64,000 nucleotides of DNA, taken from NCBI RefSeq assembly GCF_000003815.2, contig NC_049996.1, positions 8,040,012-8,104,011 on the forward strand, written 5' to 3'. This document shows positions 10,052-20,940 of the stretch, in pieces. Under the pieces are notes generated by a model. That model had not been told where the DNA came from and did no database searches. It was given only the letters and a program-made list of their open reading frames with translations. The translations under genes were made by a program, and so were the position numbers. The DNA comes from Branchiostoma floridae (Eukaryota; Chordata; Leptocardii; Amphioxiformes; Branchiostomatidae). The number at the start of each line of letters is the position of its first letter. The first letter of the stretch is position 1.

Positions 10052-11040
10052 TCTAGTGCTCTACCTATGAGCACATATATTCAAACTCTTCCCGCAAAAA
10101 ATACAAAAGTGTTCAACAGACAAACCACGGTAAAATATCAGTGTCTATCCCACAATCGCCTGCAGTAGCGCCGTAGTGATGAGGTCGGCCGTCAAATTTG
10201 CCTCAGTGAAGTCGACCCAGGAACCGTTGGCCCATGACGTTCCAAGCAACATGTGCAACATTCATTGCAGTGTTTTACAACGTGAATAACACATTTATAG
10301 TTTAGTTATACAGGAAGACCTTGCAGTGCTTCAGCTCCGTTCTGCATAATCCTATCTGACCCTGTCATCAGCAGTTAGAAGGTCACAAGAGTCAACCATT
10401 GCTGTCTCCTCCAGGGTGTCCCATTCAGCGGGCGATGAAAGAGTATAATGTCATTCACTTTTAGACTAAATAAATATTGTTCAATCAGCTTCCTGTATTG
10501 TTGTCAGTTATATGCATGTCTAACTTATTTTACTATTGTATACCGGTTATGTCTAGCACCCCTTAATGTTTGTGGTTTCAAATAACACACATTATAGGTA
10601 ACTATTGATCTATTATATTGTTATGAATTGTCAAAAATGAGCTTACTGCTTACTGTTCACTGAGATGAAACAACTTTATATGAACATAAACAGAATTGTT
10701 TGGTTAAGTTGTGAGAAAATTACCCTCTTCCTCGCTTATACGACCTTCAATATTTCTCTCATACAGAAATATCTTTGCTCATGAGCTACATACAACTATA
10801 CGTTTGGTGGAAGATTATCTACTTACTCTGCACAATGGCAAGTCTCGTACAGGTTGCCACAAACAACAGCCAATAAATAGGTGATATATTCGTGTAACTT
10901 TCTTTACATGAATTAATAGAAAACCACAAACCCATTACAATTATTCTAAAACTACGTTAATTTTTAAGTATTCGTTGTAATTTTTAAGCGCCTCACATTC
11001 GAAACCTTCCATTTTGGGGAAGAGGCCAGGGAAGTGATCG
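10052..11040. other. Spacer with two short minus-strand coding-like stretches
   Basis: On the minus strand two pieces look coding although short: at about 10,440-10,370 (SPAEWDTLEETAMVDSCDLL) and at about 10,255-10,147 (GSWVDFTEANLTADLITTAL), each followed by a stop. They might be remnants of one gene. I see no splice sites that settle this. Confidence 0.25.
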
Positions 11041-11049
11041 ACGATCCAG

Positions 11050-11280
11050 ATGAGCCAAAGCTTAATTAAGGTTGCTAAGTACACGAGGTCTGGTGGTCCA
11101 GCAAAAGGCCTCATGGTGTTCGCTCGCCAGGCAGACGGGTCGTGGCGCTCCTGCGGCTGGGTCCGAGCCAAGGATAAGGATGCGGTGCTGGAGATGAGGC
11201 CCGTCGACAGCCTTAAGTGCGACTTGTTGGAGCGATACGTAAAGAGGAACTTCTGCGTCCTCAAATTTGAAATTCATTGA
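11050..11280 (+). CDS. Small ORF or terminal exon, 76 codons, product unknown
   Basis: The frame from ATG 11,050 encodes MSQSLIKVAKYTRSGGPAKG, then GSWRSCGWVRAKDKDAVLEM and DLLERYVKRNFCVLKFE, with a balanced amino acid mix and GC-richer codons than the flanks. Two AATAAA signals follow at 11,435 and 11,458, 155-180 bases after the stop, which suits a final exon. Another frame just upstream (FETFHFGEEAREVIDDPDE) also looks coding, so the true N-terminus may lie upstream with a frameshift or an intron. The function is unknown. I see no transposon motif. Confidence 0.4.
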   Translation: MSQSLIKVAKYTRSGGPAKGLMVFARQADGSWRSCGWVRAKDKDAVLEMRPVDSLKCDLLERYVKRNFCVLKFEIH

Positions 11281-11457
11281 ATTGTAAATTGAAAACTGTT
11301 GACGATGTTACTTTTGGCTATCCTCTTCTTAGTAAGATGAATAGATTAAGCAATGAACATTACGTTACTTTCTAAAAGATTGCAAAAACTCTTATTCTGT
11401 TGAAGTTCTGAAGTGATTCAGTTTGCGATTGATGAATAAACGTGACAGACCCTGAAG

Positions 11458-11463
11458 AATAAA
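11458..11463 (+). terminator. Polyadenylation signal AATAAA
   Basis: A canonical hexamer 178 bases downstream of the stop at 11,280, with a second one at 11,435. Probably used by the 76-codon frame. Confidence 0.35.
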
Positions 11464-11512
11464 GTGTCCATTTCATTCAATCTGACTATCATAGTCCTTT
11501 AGGGGTAACAGG

Positions 11513-11598
11513 TTGTTTCGCAACAATGCCAGTTCGCAACCGTCAGTTCGCAACAAGGCAAGTCTTTTCGCAACAAGGTACAAGTCGTTTCGCAACAT
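11513..11598 (+). repeat. Cluster of five TTCGCAAC words
   Basis: TTCGCAAC occurs five times, starting at 11,517, 11,533, 11,547, 11,567 and 11,589, with variable spacers sharing AAGG and AGTC pieces. This is far denser than expected by chance. It resembles the iterated words at the ends of the 3.4-kb element, so it may be one end of a mobile element. Confidence 0.6.
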
Positions 11599-11727
11599 TT
11601 TAATGTTATTAAACTTGATAGCCTGATAGTATTAGAAAATGTATTCCTAACATAATTGTACTGCTTCCACGGAAAAATCTTGCGTGGCTTGCATGCTCGT
11701 CGCTGTCGTGGGCGGGTGGTGTTACAC

Positions 11728-12060
11728 TCAGGAGGGGTGTTCTCTTTTTCCACATTCCTCTTTTCTTGTCGTTTCCCCTTTTTTAAGCTCAGCCTCTTTC
11801 TTTTTTTCTGCCGTCTCATGTGCTTTCTTTTCACGTTGTTTCCTCTAATCTTCTTTTGGGAGCTCCGCCTCCTCCCTCTTTCCCAGCTGTGCTTCCTTCG
11901 GCTGAATAAACTCTTCTTCTGTGAAGACCTTTGCCCCTGATGCGAAAATATTTGACTGGACGACCGCATTCGTCTTCTTCTTTTGGGGAGTGCTAGTGCA
12001 GATGGGGGCAAGCAGATGCTTGGCCAGATGAATTGGGATTAGGTTTTGCTGTACCATCGA
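11728..12060 (-). pseudogene. Possible C-terminal tail of a pogo/jerky-type transposase
   Basis: One minus-strand frame reads ICTSTPQKKKTNAVVQSN, then FASGAKVFTEEEFIQPKE and a long Lys/Glu-rich helix (REKKAHETAEKKKEAELKK), interrupted once by a TAG at 11,847-11,845 and ending at a stop at 11,728. A charged coiled tail after such a segment is common at the end of pogo/jerky-like transposases, and the pogo-like copy at 59.33-59.45 kb has a similar tail. No DDE domain is visible here, so assignment rests on composition and could be wrong. Confidence 0.3.
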
Positions 12061-12169
12061 ATCCAGCCACGTTGAAATCGGAAAAAAAATTGATATGTGT
12101 ATAAAATCTCTTGTTTCGAAACTCACAAAACATATCTGGTTATCTAGGCATATCTTAAACGTATGCAAT

Positions 12170-13520
12170 CAAACATTTCAGTGATACTGTTCCTTCGACA
12201 TAGAAAGCACTTATCACTCAAACTTAATCTCAACAGCGCCACGGTGCGACTTTTATTTACCTTTTTTAGGGACTGCAGTTCGAATCAGTGAAGTCACGTG
12301 ATGGAACGATGATGATGATAGTAATGGTTTTCGCAAAAAATGCCGGTCAGTGAGAAGGGCCGGGTCGCTGTATTAATGCGAGTTAATCAAAGTGTTCGAA
12401 TCTTTCACACCCTATGACACCATGGATGATTGAGATAAGAAAGTAAGGTTTGATGTAAGCTGTTGTTGCAATTTTCCAGTATTCTAGTTATATAGAAATA
12501 TTTGACGAAATGTGATAGACTTCTCCTGCGTAAATCCCGTTGTCGCATGTTGCAGATTTGTATAGTGCTATCAAATCTTCCGCATTGGTTAATCAAGTAA
12601 TGGTGCTTTTTGAAAAAAAAAGGTGCAGCTTACGTGTGGTAGATTGATTTTGTGTCTAAAAAAACAAGAAGCACTTATGGGAAGATCACGAAAACACCCA
12701 CGCATTTTCACTTTCATGTACGTACTGTCCTTGATATTTGGACCGATAAATATTGTCAAAAAGTAGTTCTAGTTTTTGTCTTCCATAATTTGAGAGCCTC
12801 TTAGAATTTGTAAGTTATCCAGCGGTTGGTAGGATTTGTAATTCATAAATTACTGTTGATTCACCAGGATAGCAGTGATGTCTATGAATGTCATCGTCAA
12901 ACAGAAAAAAAAACAATTGCATAGCGGGCCACTTTATATCTTATGGGACATTCACGGACAGGAAATTATCCAAATTGTAATGTGCATTTAGCCTTAATTT
13001 TGGTTCTTTACTGACATATTCAATAACACTGCCTCGTTCTCCCAAGGTGAGCTAAGTGTCATCAATAACTTAATTGAAATACATCATGGTACAAATTTCC
13101 ATATAAGGCTAAAATTATCTTAGACTGTACAATATTGTTTCCCTCTAGCAGAAGTTTAATCAAGCAACGGATAGTGAGTGTAACTGAGTGTTTTAAATGC
13201 CTTTATGTTTACTAGAACTCTATCAACACCCCTAAAGAGGCCACATGTACATGTCGGTGGGAGTGGGCACACCCCGTCTGGGAAGAGGTGGCTGCAGAGA
13301 CATGACAAGACAGATGGAGCAGTTCGCCGACCGCTTTCTTTCCTAAGTCCTAAGGTGATTAATTGCCATAACAGAGAAATTGTTTCCTCGATCAAGATTA
13401 TCATTGGCTGTTGTAGTATGTTCCAACAGGGTCTAGAAAATTTCCAAATTGTCAGGTTTGACTGATGACCTTACAGGCTAAGAACAGTTTTGCTGTTGTC
13501 AATTATACCAGTGCTACAAT
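12170..13520. other. Spacer without a supported gene
   Basis: Frames at 12,405-12,596 and 13,156-13,465 have no motif and overlap on opposite strands. I see nothing else. Confidence 0.35.
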
Positions 13521-13525
13521 TGTTT

Positions 13526-13603
13526 CACTTATGTGATGTAATTTCATAGTGCACTGAAGTGATGTAGTTTCACAGTGCACTGATGTGATGTAATTTCATA
13601 GTA
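13526..13603. repeat. Tandem repeat, three 26-bp units
   Basis: Three consecutive units (13,526, 13,552 and 13,578) of the form CACTGATGTGATGTAATTTC plus ATAGTG, with 2-4 differences each. Each unit starts CACT and ends AGTG, so it is partly self-complementary. Confidence 0.85.
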
Positions 13604-14530
13604 TGTTTATTACATTATAAACCCCTGCAGAAACTGTTCATAAGTCCAGTAAGATTGGTGAGCCATGAGTGATGATGACACTCAGTAACAGTCAAACTTT
13701 AGCAAACTTTGGTATAGTTTCTCCTTGTTGCTACAAATTACCTGTAACCTGTATTTGCAACAGAAAACTTGGTCTTTGGGGCACCTACTCACCCCAATAA
13801 TTCAACTGGCCAAGTCACCTGTGTAACATCATAAATGGACTGACCAAGAGGATAAGGTACTGATTGGGTTCTTGGACCTTTCTCTCCTTGATTAAGATGG
13901 AAATATCAACATCGACAACACTGACCCAGCACCTGGTCCATGAGACATGTCATCAGTCCACAGACAGAGGCTGTAAGATCCATCAAGACAGCAACCAGGA
14001 GCAGTGTACTTCTTTCAGGTCAGTGAAAATCAATGGGTCTTGCGGTCTTTACCTTCATAGATTATTGCAACAAGTTTAGAACTGACGGAAATCAAAATAA
14101 GTTTTATTCTTTCTCACATTTATTGTTAGTGTAGTCCCTCAAGGTGTTGGGATATGAAGGCATATTTTGTCAGTAGCAAAGGTTTGCTTTCTTAGGTGAC
14201 ACACTGTTTCTCTTTCTATTCACAGCAAACAAAGTGAGGAATAGGTGTAGGCACTGGATATCGAAATTCCAGTATCCCCTTGAAGCTGCTGTCAAGCCTT
14301 TTTGAAGCGCAAGAGGTTTCCTACCTGTTCGGAACAGGGCATCTATTCGACAGATGATGCACCTACCGGAATTACCCCTGTCAGAAATGCCAGCCATCTT
14401 GCCCCACCTCGAAAAATTACATTCATAACTCAAGTACTGTATATACTTTGTTATGGTATGCATATTGGAGACATGATGAAAACTGTTCGCAAGTTAAGTA
14501 TCTTAAAACCTTAATAGTTAAACTCAAATT
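13604..14530. other. Spacer before the LINE fragment
   Basis: There are no convincing exons. The reverse transcriptase part of the LINE that follows is not recognisable here. Confidence 0.35.
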
Positions 14531-14550
14531 ATTACAATGTTATCTCTCTC

Positions 14551-15740
14551 ATGGAGAAGTGTTATTTAAAAATTCAAATTGCAAGTTCATACCCTTATCT
14601 CGGCCTGATGTTGTCTTCATCAGGCACTTATTCATTGGCCAAAAAGCAATTGTCTCTAAAGGCACGGAAAGCCGCCTTCAGTCTCAAACCACTTATTCAC
14701 ACTTCATTACCATCTGAGGCCCTACTTAAACTTTATGGTGCTTGTATTAAATCTATAATGTTGTATGCCTGTGAGATCTGGGGCAAAGATTATTCAAATG
14801 ACAATTGTCCTGTTTAAATAACTCAGAACCGCTTTTGTAAAAACATCCTTGGTGTGCACAGGAACTCATGTAACATAGCATGTAGGGCGGAACTCGGGGT
14901 ATTTCCAACAGATATTGATGTATCCGTCCGCGCAGTGAAATACTGGCTACGGCTGAAACAACTGGACATCTCTACACACCCATTACAGGTGGACGCACTA
15001 CTCTGTCAACAACACAATATAGAAAATTGTGGTAAGAAAAGTTGGCTGCGTCATATTAAAGAAATATTAGATAATTCAGGCTATTCATTCTTATGGAACA
15101 CTAATTACCCTACACCAGACAGTAAGAACATATGTACTTTGTTAAAGAAAATCCTGCCTGATATGTATGTTCAATTGTTCTTTCACCAATTGTATGTAGA
15201 TAATGGCAAGTTAAGGTTTTACAAAAATGTTAAATCTAAGTGTTCAATGGAAAATTATCTGTATCTTAATAAGTTTGATGAAAGGTCTGCCATATGTAAG
15301 TTAAGAATTAGTGCACACCCATTAGAGATTGAAAGAGGCCGCTATAAAAAGCTACCTGTCCACGAGAGATTTTGTAAATATTGCTCAATGAATGCGGTGG
15401 AAAATGAAATACATTTTATTTGTCAGAGTCCTCACTATGAGGTTGAAAGAAACCGATTGTTCCAAACAATCGCTACAATTTCACCCAGTTTTTGCAACCT
15501 AGGACATCGCCAAAAGACTACATTTTTACTGAAGTCACAAAACCCACTTATTTTGCAGGGTGTGGGACAGTTCATTAACCACTGCCTTTTAAGAAGAAGT
15601 CAGATCCAATAATAAGATGCAACTTCAGCTGAATAGACATTAGTGCTATGTACTTCATTGTATTTTGTTTCCCTTGAGAATGTTCCTGCAATTAGCCTTC
15701 GGGCATGACTTTGCAAATAAACTTATTTAAAACATACATC
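14551..15740 (+). mobile_element. LINE fragment: ORF2 C-terminus with zinc knuckle and 3' end
   Basis: The frame from 14,551 carries YLGLMLSSSGTYSLAKKQLS and LYGACIKSIMLYACEIWGKD, motifs that follow the reverse transcriptase palm in many LINEs. An in-frame TAA at 14,815-14,817 is followed by QNRFCKNILGVHRNSCNIAC in the same frame. Near the C-terminus CKYCSMNAVENEIHFIC is a C-x2-C-x9-H-x2-C knuckle. The frame ends at 15,612, and the 3' end (AATTAGCCTTCGGGCATG, then AATAAA) recurs at 61.55 kb, so both copies belong to one family. It is 5'-truncated with one nonsense codon. Confidence 0.75.
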
Positions 15741-16190
15741 AACTTTTTTCTGTGTAGATATGAAAGATGTTTTATAATGCTTGTGGCAAGTTACTTTGTT
15801 GCCTGTCAAGTGCATGTTGAGACTTTCTTACTTGTATACTTTACTGTTAGCTTTGTTTCTGTGCTGATATAAAAAATATGCTAAATATGTCACTTGTGGC
15901 AAGTCAATAAGTCAGAAATGCACATTAAGACAAGTACACTCTGTAACAAGTATATACATGTACTTTATTGTATACCTAGTGAAGTGAAGACATACAAATG
16001 ATACAGTCATGGCTGAGCATGGTAAACAGAAACTGTAGTACACTACAGCTGACTGACGTCAACAGATCAGGGATCATATGTTATTTAGGCTCTTTCGAAT
16101 TACCCGCCCGAACACTCTGTATCTGTTCCGTTTTTCTGTTATCACTCAGCTCAGCATCAGTCAGGAGGTTTTTGGTCAGAGTATATTACG
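15741..16190. other. AT-rich spacer
   Basis: Short related AT-rich stretches occur at about 15,780-15,910 (TTGTGGCAAGT appears twice). I see no gene. Confidence 0.35.
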
Positions 16191-16201
16191 TTTATTCTTA
16201 T

Positions 16202-16357
16202 ATGTCTGAACCCCGTGGCCCTGGCCGGAACTGGAATGTTGAGGAAACCCGGTGCCTTATTAGCCTTTGGTCAGAGAGAGTAGTGCAGGCTAAGCTGGAA
16301 TCTTTCCGGAATAATGAGGGCGAAGGTTCCATCAAGCGACGGCAAAAGCAAACTTAA
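16202..16357 (+). CDS. Start of a Myb/SANT-like DNA-binding protein, truncated
   Basis: ATG 16,202 opens MSEPRGPGRNWNVEETRCLI and then SLWSERVVQAKLESFRNN. The W-x2-EET-xx-LIxLW pattern is the first half of the Myb/SANT-like (trihelix type) domain common in PIF/Harbinger-associated proteins and in some host regulators. After FRNN the frame turns into a short basic tail and stops at 16,357, where the second half of the domain should follow. It is therefore either a first exon with an unseen donor or a broken copy. The open frame continues upstream to 15,998, but 16,202 fits the domain best. Confidence 0.5.
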   Translation: MSEPRGPGRNWNVEETRCLISLWSERVVQAKLESFRNNEGEGSIKRRQKQT

Positions 16358-16359
16358 GC

Positions 16360-17200
16360 TAAACAACTAAAAGTTTAAAGACAAGCTGCACATGCAGTAG
16401 ATTTCGCAAACAAAAGTAACGAAAACAAACCTTTTCTCTCAAACTGGCTCTACAAAAGATATTGATAACTCTGGTTTTACAAAAGACAAGAAAAACACTA
16501 CTACAAAAATTACTAAACAGTTCGTATTGGACGGTTCTTGCGTTTGTGGTTGCTTTCACAAAGAAGGGACTTATAATTAGATCTTATACGATATCAGATC
16601 TATTTGGTGGTTCTCTGAGTGTGCTCTACTGACCAAAGAAGTTTGTAAAATCTACGACATCTTTAATCTACCTTTCGGGTGCGCTAACTGTGATAAAGAA
16701 ACGTAAGGAAGGAAGTGGTTTCACAGGACGTATCAACATTAAACGTAAGGATGACAAAATGCACTAATTAAGGTAGAAAACAAATAATATTTGTATCATT
16801 TACGACTTTATAATGGATATTTTTTTGCAAAGTTATGTACTACTCATATTCAGTCGAGACATGCAATAATACGTTATCGTTTACTCTATTTATAAACAAG
16901 TCATTAAAACATCATTCATTAAAAATAGATATAGGAGTTCGTGCTCGATTTGAGAAGTCGAGCCTTAAACTTGTCAGGTGTAAAGAAATTGTACTGCCTA
17001 GGATTATAAACAACCTCGGTCAGTTCGGGTTCTCACTTCTGGCAACAGAGATATCCAAAATATCTTTTGACATCACCAAGCACACCATCCATACAATCAA
17101 CGTGGTCCGAAGGTTTTATGATAGAAAAGCGCACGTGTTATTCCATATTTATAATTAACATTATAATCAACATTTCGTCCCATTCCGTCCGGAAGGGTTT
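16360..17200. other. AT-rich spacer
   Basis: The long frame at 16,835-17,158 is AT-driven, with no motif. Confidence 0.35.
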
Positions 17201-17207
17201 GAGGAGG

Positions 17208-17345
17208 ATGGCCGACCAGCTACCGACCGTCGATCTCCTGAACCGTGTCAGCATCGCTCGTGCTGAGGAACTGTCTATTAATGCTTTTATCATGCAGGGA
17301 AGTCAAATAGGGACTGTCCGTTAATGCTGGCATCATGCAAGTAAG
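17208..17345 (+). CDS. Possible first exon of an unidentified gene
   Basis: ATG 17,208 opens MADQLPTVDLLNRVSIARAE and continues ELSINAFIMQ. A 30-base stretch (CTGTCTATTAATGC to CATGCAGG, about 17,270-17,300) is repeated imperfectly at 17,315-17,342, and the second copy ends in a good donor (CAAGTAAGT). Coding-like frames at 17,639-17,800 and 17,964-18,130 could be later exons. The product is unknown. Confidence 0.3.
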
Positions 17346-17638
17346 TGTGGTAACCTCATCACCTTAGGCTCTCAAACATGGAACAAACGGTACGTCTATA
17401 ATTACTGCTTCTTTACGATATCGGCATCTCACGTCATAGTGATTTAAAGTTATGTATGCTAATGTCTAGCCTAACAGATTCCTCACAATGACATGAAAAG
17501 CTGCCACCTACCAAGCATCTCTGCTTGTTGGCCGACTGGTCGATTTGACCTGTACACTTTAACGTACACGTACACGTACACATTCCTGTACATGACAAGA
17601 TAACTGCAGAACTGTTCAGCATCTTTGCCTAAGTCCGT

Positions 17639-17869
17639 GTGACTGAAGATCCAGTCACTGCACTTCCCTCCGTGGTCTATGAGAAATCATTGGCATGTGA
17701 CACACAAAATGATCACTACAGGCATGGACAGAGTCATCCTAAAGGTATTGGTGAAACGTCAGCTGGTTCGGTATCGCAAGGCTCTAGATTCCTTCTTGCA
17801 CTAAAGAGAGCAGTTGAAATTAAACCAAATTGTTTATATTTGAAATCTGAAAGAAGTATGAACCATTAA
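17639..17869 (+). CDS. Coding-like stretch, possibly a second exon
   Basis: The frame reads DPVTALPSVVYEKSLACDTQ and then HGQSHPKGIGETSAGSVSQG, with mixed composition suggesting real coding. It starts shortly after a TTTGCCTAAG acceptor-like site. The boundaries are unsure and the family unknown. Confidence 0.25.
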   Translation: MTEDPVTALPSVVYEKSLACDTQNDHYRHGQSHPKGIGETSAGSVSQGSRFLLALKRAVEIKPNCLYLKSERSMNH

Positions 17870-18299
17870 CTTACTGGAAACACTAAGTAATATGTAATGC
17901 AGTTCTACTAAACAATATCCATGCATCTCTAAAGCAAGTATGCATCAGTTGAGAACAAAATAAATGTTTACCGACGCAGTTAAAGCCAAACTTCGACTGA
18001 CACATAAATTCCTTCCCAAAGCAGTACATTTTGGCCTAAGTAGACTCTATCGCAGATACGCAAGCAAAGAATACCATCCAATGTTTTATATTGTGCACTT
18101 CACAGGTGCGAACACCTGTTTTAAAGAACAGTGTAGAACCATCCGTTAAGAATTAACATCATTTTAAGTTTTTTTTTTAAGGCAAGACTAAGTGTTAAAA
18201 TGTGTGTTTCAGTTTTGCTGTGTCTATTGCTAAAAGGTGAGTCGAAGCACTTTGCTCTGAAGGCGGACCTCAACTAAACAAACATTAAAAACTCGTGGG

Positions 18300-19076
18300 A
18301 CGCAGGACAAGTGGGTTCAAGTTTTCAGGTCCAATTCCATGCACGCCTATCTGGAAGAGAACTGCCCGTCTCCACCATCATACAACCCAAACTTCCATTG
18401 CAGGGTTCCCAAGCATGCAGGCCATGCCGGTCACTGCCTCAGTGGGCGTAGGAAGTGCAGTGATGATGATGAGATATAACACTTGCGAGAAGGCCGCTCC
18501 CATTGTGGAATGTGCTGATCATGGAATTCTTTCTCCCAGGGATACTACAGCGTTAAAGCCGCTTGTGTGCAGTTTCTGCAGGGAGAGAGCTGGATTGGTT
18601 GGCGTGCTGCAATAGACCAACAGACAAGTTTGATGAAGTTGTCTTCACCGAGGCTTGTTTCATGATCGAAGAGCTGAGACCTGGACCTAAAGATACAGGC
18701 ATACTTACAAACATTGGTCCTGAGACAGGAGGCCGACAGATATGATGTCCAGAAAGACAAACACCTGAAGCCAAACAAGCAGTTCGACAACGTCATCGAC
18801 GACGCCCATGTGTACAAAGTGCAGGCTGACGGGACCATCGAGAAGCAGGAAAGTCAGTTCTCTTTCCTGGCATACAAGAACTTAGATGTAGATGATATGA
18901 TGGCAGAAGTGGTGTTTAAGCAGACAGTGTCTCTGTTGTCTGACCTTGTCCGAAGAAGAGATACTCTATTAAGTACACAACAAAAATTTCTCAAATCAAT
19001 GGTATCAAATTATGGGACAAGTCGAGAGTTTGCAACCTCAATAAGTCACTTAAAGTCCCCCAATATCTTGTTGTAG
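18300..19076 (+). pseudogene. Relative of the 4.6-6.3 kb gene family
   Basis: At 18,563-18,650 the plus strand encodes ELDWLACCNRPTDKFDEVVF and TEACFMIEELRPG, matching the minus-strand piece at 4.8-4.7 kb. A second frame then takes over at about 18,670 (DLDLKIQAYLQTLVLRQEAD) and runs to 19,076 (VYKVQADGTIEKQESQFSFL, then DDMMAEVVFKQTVSLLSDLV). The LDLKxQxYL stretch also recalls the exon at 5393-5145. A Cys/His-rich piece at 18,390-18,470 (CRVPKHAGHAGHCLSGRRKC) precedes it in a third frame. The frame changes point to frameshifts or unseen introns. The function is unknown. Confidence 0.4.
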
Positions 19077-19079
19077 AGG

Positions 19080-20260
19080 TTGTATGATACACAGATTATT
19101 CAATCCAACGTACTACAATCACGTTAATGATTTATCTAGGCTACATAAGAGAGCAATCGCAGATCTAGCAGCAGTAGCTCAGAGTGATTATTACATTTTT
19201 ACTCCTTCCTAATATTGTAACTGGAACAAAAACTGTAAAAGAAACTACGAGAAAGTACTGAAACAGTTCTCAGAATGCCATAATGTATACTCACATACCG
19301 ACCACATAGCAAAAGAGAAGATCTTTAAATTAGGTAACCTATAATCACTAGCTGTTGGTAAGAAACAATGGAGAGTTTCACATAAAAATCACAAGATGTA
19401 TAACTTAGTTATTCAGTTTAAGTATTTATTGATGAAACAAAGATCTAGAGGCGGGTGTAAGAATATAAAGGCAGCGTATATAGGTACTTTCTTATATATG
19501 TATGATGTAGTTGGGCATAACACAGCAGGTTTGAACAATTGAAGGTGGAAGAAAATAGTGTTCCTATGTGGTACAGCTGCTTTCTGTTGGAAAAGTGCTG
19601 CTTGACAACTGTGTTCAGAATTTTACATACAATGGCTTTCCCACAGCTGTTCTTAGTTTTTACCATAAACCTATGTTTTATTAAAATGCATGGGCAATGC
19701 CCTTAAAATATATCAAGAGCAACTTCAATTCTTAGTGTTCATCACGATTGCTGTGGTTTATTCGCTAAAGTCAGTGGGTTTGCATCCCCAGCCTTAGAAT
19801 TAATGATTGGATGTTCCTTGTATAATGATATTCAATGACTCCTTCTGATTATGTTCCAAGTCTAGACATATTTCTCTCATATCACCTGCTGAAGTAATAT
19901 GAAATTGTTTGGTCAGCAGAAAATCAATTAGAGTAGCAAGAAATTAAAAAAGACTACCATTACATCCGCCTAACCCAGCACTGATGAATAAAATGAAGAT
20001 AACAACTGAACGATGAATATAATTTCGGTCACTCCTTTATTCGGAACTGTAGTGAGCGATTATACAATTACAGTGCCGTTGCGTGATACCAAGTAACGTT
20101 AATGTTGGATAGGAGCGTATGCAAATCACCAGGTTATACACACGCCTTGGCAAACATTCTGCTCACATACATAAGAGACAACCGAACTCGCATACGCCAT
20201 ATGCGACAGTGTGACAGACAAGGCTAGAACTAAGAGTAATCACCCGTAACAACATCCTAG
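19080..20260. other. Spacer without a supported gene
   Basis: AT-rich sequence with only short, motif-free frames. Confidence 0.35.
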
Positions 20261-20263
20261 ATC

Positions 20264-20940
20264 CTCTTTTAGGTCAAGGTGGTCTAAGATTAGCGAATAC
20301 AAGTTCAGAAAAACAAGTTTAATAAAGAACTGCACTGTGTCAACAGTTTAAGACCCACTTTACTTTTTACGAATCTGAACAGTCGACTTAAAATGTACAG
20401 ATCAGAGAGAAGGAAAGCAACATCGAAACAGTAGAAAAAGAAAACAGTCAGATGTGTTTCTTTAATCTGTCGTCAAGGACTATATCGGGTTACAAGTTCT
20501 CCCGCGCGGGAATCTGGCTAAAACTATGAGACAGCTTTCTAGTTAAAACAAATAACATAGCATTACGTTCAATGAAAAAAAAATTCTGTTACAGATAAAG
20601 AGTGTTTTATTTGCGTTGTTACATATTTGTACGTAGTCTAATATGAATTATCTTAGAAAAGTTACATAACTGCCAGGTCCACTGTACATCTTAATGTGGG
20701 CAGTCAAATGGTTGCATTTTGGGATAGAACCAATCAGCATACTGCTTTGGGATGATTGGCAGATTACTTCCCGCCCTTATTCGCAATATCAGCATCTACA
20801 ATAAATATAGTGAAACAGAGCCTACAATGCGGCTTATTGAACGAGCCACAATGGGACATCCAGATGGACTTTTTGGATATCCTGCGTTAAACTAACGGCG
20901 TAGTTCATCTTTTTGCGTTGTGTCTGTACTGCTACTGAAT
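20264..20940. repeat. Dispersed repeat, copy 2, rearranged
   Basis: The left part (20,264-20,400) matches the complement of 1080-1205, and the right part (20,825-20,930) matches 940-1010 directly. Pieces contiguous in copy 1 are thus inverted relative to each other and about 400 bp apart here. A block at about 20,480-20,510 (ATATCGGGTTACAAG, then CCCGCGC) recurs at 33,260-33,290. Confidence 0.55.

Noticed and set aside
13156-13465. Overlapping frames on both strands with Pro/Arg-rich sequence
   Set aside because: Neither frame has a family match, and the overlap suggests GC-driven openness.
18545-18838. Minus-strand frame opposite the 18.6-kb gene-family piece
   Set aside because: The plus-strand frame carries the peptide conserved with 4.7 kb; the minus one is its shadow.
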